DNA of 64,000 nucleotides from contig NZ_LZJC01000039.1 in the NCBI RefSeq assembly GCF_001666755.1, positions 46,475 through 110,474 of the forward strand, given 5' to 3'. The notes under the pieces are model-generated. The model did no database searches, had not been told where the DNA came from, and saw nothing but the letters and a program-made list of their open reading frames with translations. A program made the position numbers and the translations under genes. Shown one piece after another: positions 45,479 through 53,075 of the stretch (the stretch's first letter is position 1; the number at the start of each line of letters is the position of its first letter). The DNA is from Mycobacterium sp. E1214. Its GTDB lineage: Bacteria > Actinomycetota > Actinomycetes > Mycobacteriales > Mycobacteriaceae.

Positions 45479-46046
45479 GTGAAGGGTGCCTGCGCCGCGG
45501 ACTTCTTTGACATCGACGGCATTCCGGGCGCCCCACCCGGTTTGGCCATCAACCCGCTCGTCAACCGGTACCGGACCAGCGACGGCCGGTGGATCCAACT
45601 GGTGTTCTAGCGGCCCGACTAGGTCTGGGCGGGGTTCTGCGCACGCATGGGCCTGGCGGAGCTCGCCACCGATGTTTGTGCCGTCCAGCAACCTGATCGC
45701 CAACGCGGCGGCTGCGACGGAATTGCTGTCGACGGCGTTCGCCCGCCACGAACTCGCGCACTGGCAGCGGGTGCTCGCCGACGAGCCGGGCGTCTGGGGT
45801 GCCCTGGCGACGCCGCGGGAGACGCTCAACGACCCGCAGGTCGAGCCCAATGGCCACGTGGTGACCAACGTCGACGACCGCGGCGAGCCGTACCGGCTGG
45901 TCGCCGCGCCGGTTCAGTTCGACGAAACCCCGCCGGCTCCCGCGCGGGCGCCGGAGCACGGGCAGCACACCGAGGAGATCTTGCTGGAGCTTGGTGTCGA
46001 CTGGGACGACATCGCAAAGGCGAAGGAGCGCAGGGCGATCCTCTAG
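45479..46046 (+). pseudogene. CaiB/BaiF CoA-transferase remnant
   Basis: The sequence encodes the second half of a CoA-transferase. It starts at a GTG after AAGGA and runs through LAINPLVNRYRTSDGRWIQ, then an in-frame TAG (45608-45610) and a second TAG (45620-45622). The frame shifts near 45672 and then runs to HTEEILLELGVDWDDIAKAK, the normal CaiB end. The N-terminal domain of about 220 residues is missing. Three disabling changes plus the truncation indicate a dead gene. It lies between the lipoyl operon and the AraC gene. Confidence 0.8.
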
Positions 46047-47041
46047 GCCGGCCCGCGGAAGTCGACGCCCTCGCGCGCGAGCGCTCGGGCCTCCCGCGGC
46101 GTCACCCCGTAGTGGCGTTTGAAGGCGACCTCAAACGTCGTCATCGAACGGAAACCGCTCGCAAACGCGATGTCGGTGATGGTGCTGTTCGGATCCGACT
46201 GACCGAGCAGTTCGGCGGCGCGGGTGACGCGCGTCGTGCGGATCAGCTCGCTGGTGGTGGTGCCCGCCCGCTGCAACGCCACCTGGATCTGCCGGACCGA
46301 CCAACCCAGCGACCGCGCGATGCTGGTCGGCGTCACATCGGACTCGCAACCGTGGCCGGCGACGTAATCGCGCACCGCCCGCTCGACGGAGGTCAGAGTG
46401 TCCGGGACGGCGCCGCGGTCGAGCATGAACGCATATAACAGCTCGCTGATGGTGGTGCATGAGCGCGCGAACGCGTAGTGATCCATGCTCCGGTGCTGCG
46501 CGCTCACGGTCGAGATCATCGTGCGGACCACGGCGCCGAGCCCCTGGTCCAGATTCAGGACCACCGGACCGCGCCGCATGCTCTCGGGCGCGCGCGCGTC
46601 GGCCACGTCGAAGGTCCAGCCGCGCGCCCACCACCGGTGATGCATGTGCAGGGCCCGGGATTTGCTGATCAGGACTCCCTGGCCGGGCTGAACGCGGACG
46701 CGTTCGCCGTCCTGCTCGAAGTCGAGCACACCGCGCCTGCCGATGAAGAAGATGTTGCCCAGGTCGCCGTCGGCGCGCACGTGGGCCGCGGTCTTGGAGT
46801 AGTGCAGCCCGTCGGACCAGAAGTCGACGACGCGGTAGTCGGCGCTCTGCTGCACCACCGTGCGGGCCGCGAAGGCGGGCGGGTTCGAGAATCGGAAATG
46901 CAGGGAGCCGTGATTGGCGCACACGTGATCGGCCCAATATCCGGCGGGATCGGTTGGTGCGCGCCGGGTGTCGCTGCACTCGACGTCGTAGGTGCCCGCC
47001 GCCGGCAAAGGCGGCGGCCCCGTTCCTTGTTCTAAGCTCAT
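46043..47041 (-). CDS. AraC-family regulator
   Basis: A 332-residue AraC/XylS protein. An N-terminal AraC_binding_2-like cupin domain (about 20-210) contains FIGRRGVLDFEQDGERVRV and GQGVLISKSRALH. The C-terminal double HTH (about 225-325) contains SIARSLGWSVRQIQVALQRAG and ITDIAFASGFRSMTTFEVAFKRHYG, a good second-helix match. Such regulators activate catabolic operons. It is the nearest regulator to the lipoyl operon, though the CaiB remnant lies between. Its stop overlaps the remnant's end by 4 bp. Confidence 0.88.
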   Translation of the reverse strand: MSLEQGTGPPPLPAAGTYDVECSDTRRAPTDPAGYWADHVCANHGSLHFRFSNPPAFAARTVVQQSADYRVVDFWSDGLHYSKTAAHVRADGDLGNIFFIGRRGVLDFEQDGERVRVQPGQGVLISKSRALHMHHRWWARGWTFDVADARAPESMRRGPVVLNLDQGLGAVVRTMISTVSAQHRSMDHYAFARSCTTISELLYAFMLDRGAVPDTLTSVERAVRDYVAGHGCESDVTPTSIARSLGWSVRQIQVALQRAGTTTSELIRTTRVTRAAELLGQSDPNSTITDIAFASGFRSMTTFEVAFKRHYGVTPREARALAREGVDFRGPA

Positions 47042-47705
47042 GACTCGCTGAAGGGTTGTATTGACAACTATGCGACCAACTTACCCACGGCCGAGGGGCT
47101 GTCAAGGTGAGGAGCCGGATGCCGCGCGCGCCGGCCAAAACGTGCGCGAATCGGGGAATTTCCTGCGCCGGACGGTAACTGTGGTGCGGACCTGCATGGT
47201 ATGCGCCGCGGTCGTCACAATGGGCCGCGCGTAGCGTCGGCCGGAACAGTCTGTGGCGCAGCGGCTTTCGTTAACCACGCTTGCGGCTGCGGACGCATGC
47301 TGATCGGTCGGGTGAACGGCCGCGGTGCGAGCCCCGGCCCGCGTCCTTGCGCCGCGTTGGCGGCGTGGTCGCGAGGGCGGGGGAGCGCCAGCGCTCGGGC
47401 GCAAGGCGTTCCCTTCCGCGATCGCGGGGATACGTCTTAGGCGGGCTTGCACCGAAGCGCGAAAAGCGGCGTGTCCGAAGGCGTGTGGCAAACTCCCGCG
47501 CCGAAACAGTTCGCGCCGTCGGTGATTCCGAAACGATCACAGGCACATATCGAATCCGGCGGTGGGCTGGCACAACGCCGCCGCTCGACAAATCATGGCA
47601 CGGGGCGCTTTTGAGGATTGCAGCCGCGACGATGCGCAGTGCACAAACTCCTCTGCCGTTGCGCGAGTGACGGTCGACGAGACGCCCCAGGAGGTACGAC
47701 AAATC
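47042..47705. other. 664-bp intergenic region, no gene recognised
   Basis: Between the AraC and ANTAR genes. Frames here are Arg-rich and composition-driven. It contains a good ribosome site (CAGGAGG near 47689) for the ANTAR gene. It may include a structured leader, but I see no riboswitch or terminator I can support. Confidence 0.35.
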
Positions 47706-47993
47706 ATGACGACGACGTGGGTGCCAGCCCAGACCTCATGTGGCCCACACTCGGGGCGCATCCTCGACACGGCGCGGGGAATCCTGATCGGCCTGCGGCG
47801 GTGCCCGTCGGACGCCGCCATGGAGGAATTGCACAGCGCGGCGGTTCGGCACAAGGTGCCGGTGTTCGCGATGGCGTGGGCGCTGGTGCACCTCGCCGGT
47901 GACGGCGAGAAGACCCCCAGTTTCGTCGATGCGCAGTCCGCGGCGCGGCACGAGTGGGGGCCGCTGTTCGAGCCGGTCGCTCTGACTTGCTGA
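47706..47993 (+). CDS. Small ANTAR-domain RNA-binding protein
   Basis: A 95-residue protein whose centre, ILDTARGILIGLRRCPSDAA with MEELHSAAVRHKVPVFAMA, is an ANTAR three-helix bundle (about 18-65). ANTAR proteins usually bind paired hexaloop hairpins in nascent mRNA and prevent termination, normally under a receiver or GAF domain that is absent here. CAGGAGG precedes the ATG. In mycobacteria, single-domain ANTAR proteins are seen beside stress genes. The target could be its own leader or a distant RNA. Confidence 0.75.
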   Translation: MTTTWVPAQTSCGPHSGRILDTARGILIGLRRCPSDAAMEELHSAAVRHKVPVFAMAWALVHLAGDGEKTPSFVDAQSAARHEWGPLFEPVALTC

Positions 47994-48242
47994 GCGGCCA
48001 CCGAGACGTTGGGACGGCCGAGCTTTCGAGGGGTAACCCGGCCGTCACCAACTTCCCTCCGCTCGCGTCCTGCGCCGCGCCGCCCCGGCCGCCCGCCCGG
48101 GTGTTCGGGCTGGTCGTGCAGTGGCCGACCCGCGCCAGGGGAGTCCTGTGCCGGCGCCGGCAGCGGGCGGCCTCTCGGCCGAACACCGGCTACGCCATCA
48201 GCCTTTTCCGGTAGGGAATGCCCTTTCCGGTAGGAAATGCCG

Positions 48243-50021
48243 CTAGTCCGCGGGCGGCAATGACCTTGGCGCCCTTGGGTCGCCGGGCGGTTCGATCTCC
48301 GGCGGTCCCGGTCGCCGCGACACGGCACGACGGTCGTCCGATTCCAGGGCGGCATTGCCGCCTGCCCGGCCACGCAGCGAGGGCCCACCTGCGCGTGCGC
48401 TCGCGACCCGGGTAGGCGTGGTCGGTGGTGCGTCGGCGGGCGCCTCGCCGGCCGGCGGGTGAGCGGCGTCGGAGGACGTCAGGTCGGAACTGACCCGGAC
48501 CTTGCGGGTCCGTCTGAGCGCGAACGTGATCTCCTCGGTCTCCTCGAGGACGTCCTCGACCACGTGCCGGGCGGTGCGCCACGGGTGCGTCGTGCTGTCG
48601 ACGACCCGCGTCACCAGCGGCGGGACCAGCGGGCGCAGCCACCGCGCCGCCACCTTGGTCACGTCGGGGATCGACGGGATCAGCGGTGTCACGCGTGGCG
48701 TGTGCTGCTCGACCTCGTTCGCCGGTGACGGCACCGCCGGTAGGTGCTGCGGCGCCGGCAGGGGCGCATCCATGGTGACCGGAGCCGGTTCCGCCGGCGG
48801 CGGGGCGACCGCCCGGCTCGCGGCCTCCGCTGCGGCGGCGATCGGCAGGTAGACGTCGTCGTCGGTGGGCTCGACGATCCGCTGCGCCGACGCCCGCGGC
48901 TCCAGCGCATCGGCCACCCGGCGCCGCTGGTGTTCGCGGTCGATTTCGAGCTGGGCCTCGATGGCGAGCCGGGCCTGGGTGAGTTGATGCTCGGCCCACA
49001 GTATTTCGGCTTCGCGGCGAACCTCGGCCCGCTTGATCGCGATCGCGGTATCGGCCTCGAGTTCGGCGCGGTCGCGCCGCAGCAGGGCGGTCGCGCGGCG
49101 TTCCCGGGTGGTCTCGCCCCGCCACGAGGCCACGATCATCGGCAAGGCGTAGAGCAGGACGCAGCTTGCGTCGACGGCGACGCGTAAGGTCAACGGACCC
49201 GGGCCGGCCAGCGTCACGTCGTTCAGGGCGAGCCAGCGCGCGCCGAGTCCCGGCTTCGCGACGGCCCGCCGACGCGCTTCGTCCAGCTCTCGCTGCGCGC
49301 GAGCGAGCTCGGCGTCCAGCTGCGGTGCGCGGGCGTCCCGCGCGGTGAGCGCGGCGTCGAGTTGCCGCTGGGCGTCGGCCAACAAGTCGTTGGCGGTGCG
49401 CGTCTCGGGGCCCGCTCCGGGGATCCCGGTGATCCGGGTCTGCGGGCACGACGGCGACGGGTGGTATTCGCAACGGGCGGTCACCAGCGCCTGGTCTTGG
49501 CGCTCACGTGCCGCGTCGACGTCCGCGTCGAGCGCGCGGCGGGCATCCCGATCGCGTTGCAGCGCCGCCGCGGCCTGCATGACCGCGGGCGTGGCGTCGC
49601 CCTCGCGCGCGGCCCGTTCGTCGATCCGGCGATCGATGGCGCCGGAAAGCAGCGCGAGCAAGGCGAATTCGCCCACGACGACGCCGAGCGCCGCGGCCGC
49701 GGCCGCGCGGGGCGCGGTGGTCGTCCGGCTCCGGTGGCCCCCGACCAGGGTGCCGCGGGCGACCGCTCCCACCAGCAGCCCGGCGAGCACGGCGATAGCC
49801 GGGACCGACCACCCGGCCGTCCCGGCCAGGGCGGTGGCTCCCACCAGCCCGGCCACCACGCCTGCCCACACCGCACCGAGCAGGACGACGGCACCCGCGA
49901 CGGCGTGCGCGGAGCGCTCCCGGTGACCACCCGGCTCGGCCTCAGGCCCGCCGCCGAGCCAGCCCAGCACCGCCGCCGGGGTTGCGGCCCGGCGCCGCAC
50001 AGTAGTTTCCTGGGCGCTCAT
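48243..50021 (-). CDS. DUF4407-type membrane protein (Rv1779c-like)
   Basis: A 592-residue protein with paired N-terminal helices (about 42-95 and 115-135), a long charged helical stretch with heptad-like Glu/Arg/Ala (DARRALDADVDAARERQDQA and on), another helix (about 285-305), an extended coiled coil to about residue 390, and a Pro-rich C-terminal tail of about 150 residues. The layout fits DUF4407 and, by size and position upstream of malQ-eccB5, M. tuberculosis Rv1779c. The ATG at 50021 follows GGAGGTG. Function unknown. Confidence 0.7.
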   Translation of the reverse strand: MSAQETTVRRRAATPAAVLGWLGGGPEAEPGGHRERSAHAVAGAVVLLGAVWAGVVAGLVGATALAGTAGWSVPAIAVLAGLLVGAVARGTLVGGHRSRTTTAPRAAAAAALGVVVGEFALLALLSGAIDRRIDERAAREGDATPAVMQAAAALQRDRDARRALDADVDAARERQDQALVTARCEYHPSPSCPQTRITGIPGAGPETRTANDLLADAQRQLDAALTARDARAPQLDAELARAQRELDEARRRAVAKPGLGARWLALNDVTLAGPGPLTLRVAVDASCVLLYALPMIVASWRGETTRERRATALLRRDRAELEADTAIAIKRAEVRREAEILWAEHQLTQARLAIEAQLEIDREHQRRRVADALEPRASAQRIVEPTDDDVYLPIAAAAEAASRAVAPPPAEPAPVTMDAPLPAPQHLPAVPSPANEVEQHTPRVTPLIPSIPDVTKVAARWLRPLVPPLVTRVVDSTTHPWRTARHVVEDVLEETEEITFALRRTRKVRVSSDLTSSDAAHPPAGEAPADAPPTTPTRVASARAGGPSLRGRAGGNAALESDDRRAVSRRPGPPEIEPPGDPRAPRSLPPAD

Positions 50022-50201
50022 CAGATCTCGACACCTCCACCGGCAAGCCTCCCAAAACGGGGCCGGGTACATCGAATCGAAGACCCACGCTTGTGGCGTG
50101 GTTCACAGCGGCGCCGGCGCCGGGCACATCACGCGGTCATTTCCTGCGACGCGGGCAGATCAGCGACCGATCCGACAGGCGACGTGAGACGGTGTAAGCC
50201 T

Positions 50202-50759
50202 ATGACGAATCACGACTATGTCAGCTACGAGGAGTTCGGGCGCCGCTTTTTCGAGGTCGCCGTCACTCCGGAGCGTGTCGCGGCCGCCTTTGCCGACATC
50301 GCCGGCAACGAATTCGCCATGGAACCGATCGCGCAGGGGCCGGGCGGCATCGCCAAGGTCAGCGCGAACGTCAAGATCCAGGAACCGCAGGTCACCCGGC
50401 GGCTGGGTGACACCATCACCTTCCTCATCCACATCCCGTTGTCGATCGACCTGTTGCTGGACCTCAGGCTCGACAAGCAGCGCTTCGTCGTCTCCGGGGA
50501 CATCGCCCTGCGCGCCACCGCCCGAGCCGCCGAACCGCTGCTGCTCATCGTCGACGTGGCGAAGCCGCGCCCCTCCGACATCACCGTCAACGTGTCGTCG
50601 AAATCCTTCCGCGGCGAGGTGCTACGGATCCTCGCGGGCGTCGACGGCGAGATCCGCCGGTTCATCGCCCAGTACGTCGCCGCCGAGATCGACGCGCCGC
50701 AGTCGCAGGCCGCGCAGATCATCGACGTGGCCCAGCAACTGCAGGAAGCGTGGCCCTGA
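50202..50759 (+). CDS. Conserved hypothetical protein (Rv1780-like)
   Basis: A 185-residue soluble protein. It opens MTNHDYVSYEEFGRRFFEVA and contains a beta-rich region (TRRLGDTITFLIHIPLSI, then RFVVSGDIALRA) and a helical end. Position beside the DUF4407 gene and upstream of the ESX-5 locus, and the length (187 in M. tuberculosis), identify it as the Rv1780 ortholog by synteny. No enzymatic motif. It is divergent from the DUF4407 gene by 180 bp. Confidence 0.7.
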   Translation: MTNHDYVSYEEFGRRFFEVAVTPERVAAAFADIAGNEFAMEPIAQGPGGIAKVSANVKIQEPQVTRRLGDTITFLIHIPLSIDLLLDLRLDKQRFVVSGDIALRATARAAEPLLLIVDVAKPRPSDITVNVSSKSFRGEVLRILAGVDGEIRRFIAQYVAAEIDAPQSQAAQIIDVAQQLQEAWP

Positions 50760-50859
50760 GCGTCGCGGGTCACCGGCGTCACACGCATAGCCGCGGCTTC
50801 GTCCGGGTATCCCCACGGTTCGTTCGAGCAGCACTGGTGGAGAAGGGGCGGGCACGACT

Positions 50860-51300
50860 TTGGCACGAGTAGATGTTTCGGTGTCGTCGGAGGTGACGCC
50901 GGAGGCGGCGTGGAAGTTGGCCTCCGACCTGGGCCGATTCGACGAGTGGATGACGATATTCGCCGGCTGGCGCGGGCCCGTACCGTCCACGATCGAGGAG
51001 GGCACCGCCGTCTCGTCGTGCGTCAAGGTCAAGGGATTCCGCAACGTCATCCACTGGACGGTGACCCGCTACGACGAGCCGAAAGCGATTGAGCTGCAGG
51101 GCCGGGGCCGCGGGGGGATCAAGCTGGGGGTGGCGATGGACGTCACCGACAACAAGCCTGGCACCACCTTTCACCTGACGGCCGACCTCCGGGGAGGCCT
51201 CCTCAGCGGGCCGATCGGCGGTCTGGTGGCCAAGGTGTTGCGCTCGGACGTGCAGAAGTCGGTGAACAATCTCGCGACGCTGCAGTCCGCGCCGCAGTAG
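50860..51300 (+). CDS. SRPBCC/polyketide-cyclase-like protein
   Basis: A 146-residue START-like (Polyketide_cyc2) protein: MARVDVSVSSEVTPEAAWKL, then ASDLGRFDEW and GRGGIKLGVAMDV. The cavity-bearing fold binds small lipids or aromatic ligands; many mycobacterial paralogs exist. The family usually begins with an MA-like start, so the TTG at 50860 is taken as the initiator. It is convergent and abutting with the small membrane gene, with no intergenic base. Confidence 0.78.
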   Translation: MARVDVSVSSEVTPEAAWKLASDLGRFDEWMTIFAGWRGPVPSTIEEGTAVSSCVKVKGFRNVIHWTVTRYDEPKAIELQGRGRGGIKLGVAMDVTDNKPGTTFHLTADLRGGLLSGPIGGLVAKVLRSDVQKSVNNLATLQSAPQ

Positions 51301-51594
51301 TCAGCGGGCGGGATGGGCGGGTAGCCACGCCCGCTCGGCGTCGCGGTCGCGGCGGCGGTCCATGGAAAGCCACGACAAGCCGGCCCCGAAGGCCAGCATC
51401 GCGACGATGGCGGCGGCCACGCCCGCGCCGGGTTGGCCCAGGGCGAAGGTCGCTACGCACACCACGAACGCCAGTAGCGCGCCTGCCACGACGATCAAGC
51501 CGGGCGTCAACCCGGCGCTGCGCTGCGCGTCGTGCGTCGACTCGTCGGTCGACCGCCCGGCGTTCCGGCCCCTGTCGACAGGATGTGGCCTCAT
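51301..51594 (-). CDS. Small two-helix membrane protein
   Basis: A 97-residue protein: a soluble N-terminus (about 1-28), two membrane helices GLIVVAGALLAFVVCVATFA and GAGVAAAIVAMLAFGAGLSW, and a basic C-terminus ending AWLPAHPAR. GAGGAG 6 nt before the ATG at 51594 decides that start over the GTG at 51615, which would place the ribosome site inside the gene. It is loosely like UsfY-type proteins; I do not assign it. Confidence 0.7.
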   Translation of the reverse strand: MRPHPVDRGRNAGRSTDESTHDAQRSAGLTPGLIVVAGALLAFVVCVATFALGQPGAGVAAAIVAMLAFGAGLSWLSMDRRRDRDAERAWLPAHPAR

Positions 51595-51699
51595 CGGCTT
51601 CTCCTCTGCTGTCACTTCTGTTTCGTGCGTCTCTGAGGGCCTACCCGTCCGCTCGCCCGAACAAACGACTTCGCACAGTGGACGCGGGCCGGCTCCGCG

Positions 51700-52164
51700 C
51701 TAACCGGGTGGCAGCAGCCGGCGCGCCGGCCGGGTCTCGATGGCGTGAATGGTCAACGCGCGCCTCGCGATTCGCCAACCGCCGTCGGTGCGCTCGTACC
51801 GGTCGTCGTAGCGCAGGTGCCACACCACGTCGGTGATTTCGTCGCCGCGCTGACTCCAGTGATGCGCGACGCACGCCACGCGGCCCCGCGCGGCGCCCGG
51901 ACGAGCGGCGGCGTCGTACACCTCCCCGACGATCGCGTGCTCGGTGCGGGTGACCGCCGCCACCGCCGACACGGCCGCGGTGATCGCGTCGCGGCCGCGA
52001 TGCGACCTGATCGGCGTCAGATGCGCCGGCGGGTCCGGCACCGTCAGCTCGGCCGTCGCCGTGAAAAGGGCGGCCACGGACTCGAATTGGCGATCGTCGA
52101 CATTGGCCGCGTAGCGGTGCACGAGGTCGTGCAGCGCCACCCGGTCCTCGGCGGCCAGCGTCAT
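51700..52164 (-). CDS. SnoaL/NTF2-like protein
   Basis: A 154-residue NTF2-fold protein: DRVALHDLVHRYAANVDDRQ and FESVAALFTATAELTVPDPP are the standard SnoaL opening, followed by HHWSQRGDEITDVVWHLRYD. The family includes polyketide cyclases, ring-cleaving hydratases and limonene-1,2-epoxide hydrolase-like proteins. No catalytic assignment can be made. It follows the LLM oxidoreductase by 16 bp on the same strand, so the two are probably co-transcribed. Confidence 0.75.
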   Translation of the reverse strand: MTLAAEDRVALHDLVHRYAANVDDRQFESVAALFTATAELTVPDPPAHLTPIRSHRGRDAITAAVSAVAAVTRTEHAIVGEVYDAAARPGAARGRVACVAHHWSQRGDEITDVVWHLRYDDRYERTDGGWRIARRALTIHAIETRPARRLLPPG

Positions 52165-52180
52165 GGCAGGGCGGGCGGAG

Positions 52181-53065
52181 TCACGACGATCCCAGCGACA
52201 ACCGCTGGGCACACGCCGACACCATGTCCTTGGCCCGCTCGATCTCGGCGGCCGGCGGCATCGCCAGGACCAGGCGGTCGGCGCCCTGGTCGAACAGCGC
52301 GGCCGCCCGCTCGGCGTCGATCTTGGTGACCAGGTGCCCCAGCGACACCTCCAGCGCCTCGGGGTCGCGTCCGGCCGCGGCCGCCTCGTCGCGCATCAGC
52401 GCGATCAGCGACGCGAGCTCCGCGCCGGCGACCCCGAGGGGCTGGAACCCGTCGCCGAGGCGCCCCGCGCGGCGCGCGGCCGCCGGGCTGTGCCCACCGA
52501 TGTGGATCGGGAGCCGCTCGCGGGCAACCGGTTTCGGAGAGCACGTGACGTCGTCGAACCTGAAGAACTCGCCGCGAAACGAGACACCTTGCGGCCGGTC
52601 GGCCCACAGCGCCCGTAGCACCGCCAGCTGTTCGTCGGCGCGCCGGCCCCGGCTGGCGAAGTCCACGCCACAGGCGGCCAGCTCCTCCTTGAGCCAACCG
52701 ACACCGACGCACAGGCGCAACCGCCCGCCCGAGAGCGCGTCGACGGTAGCGACCCGCTTGGCCAGCGGCACCGGGTGGTGATTGGGCAGCACCAGCACTC
52801 CGGTGGCCAGCCCGAGCGTGCGGGTGTGGGCGGCCAGAAACGCCAGCAGGTCGAGCGGATCCGGGATGGGGCAGTCGGGTGCCAGCCCCACGCGTCCGGA
52901 ACTGTCGTACGGGTACACGCTCTCGTAGCGGGTGACCAGCACGGTGTGCTCGACGGCGACGATCGACTCGAACCCGCACCCTTCGAGGTGCTGGGCGAAG
53001 GCCACCATCCACTCGGGATCGGCGGTGACGCCGTCGGCGACCGGGGCCACGACCGAGACCTTCAT
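52181..53065 (-). CDS. LLM-class F420-dependent oxidoreductase
   Basis: A 294-residue luciferase-like TIM barrel. It starts MKVSVVAPVADG, and the N-terminal half has FAQHLEGCGFESIVAVEHTV with VLVLPNHHPVPLAK near 92 and GRLRLCVGVGWLKEEL near 117. IHIGGHSPAAARRAGRLGDG near 190 binds the cofactor phosphate. In actinobacteria this branch uses F420 rather than FMN. It oxidises alcohols or ketones or reduces double bonds. It lies downstream of malQ and upstream of the SnoaL gene on the same strand, and is not part of ESX-5. Confidence 0.88.
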   Translation of the reverse strand: MKVSVVAPVADGVTADPEWMVAFAQHLEGCGFESIVAVEHTVLVTRYESVYPYDSSGRVGLAPDCPIPDPLDLLAFLAAHTRTLGLATGVLVLPNHHPVPLAKRVATVDALSGGRLRLCVGVGWLKEELAACGVDFASRGRRADEQLAVLRALWADRPQGVSFRGEFFRFDDVTCSPKPVARERLPIHIGGHSPAAARRAGRLGDGFQPLGVAGAELASLIALMRDEAAAAGRDPEALEVSLGHLVTKIDAERAAALFDQGADRLVLAMPPAAEIERAKDMVSACAQRLSLGSS

Positions 53066-53075
53066 GGCCTGAAAG

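Noticed and set aside
47281..47670. 129-codon frame upstream of the ANTAR gene
   Set aside because: Arg-rich composition and no ribosome site; compatible with chance in GC-rich DNA.
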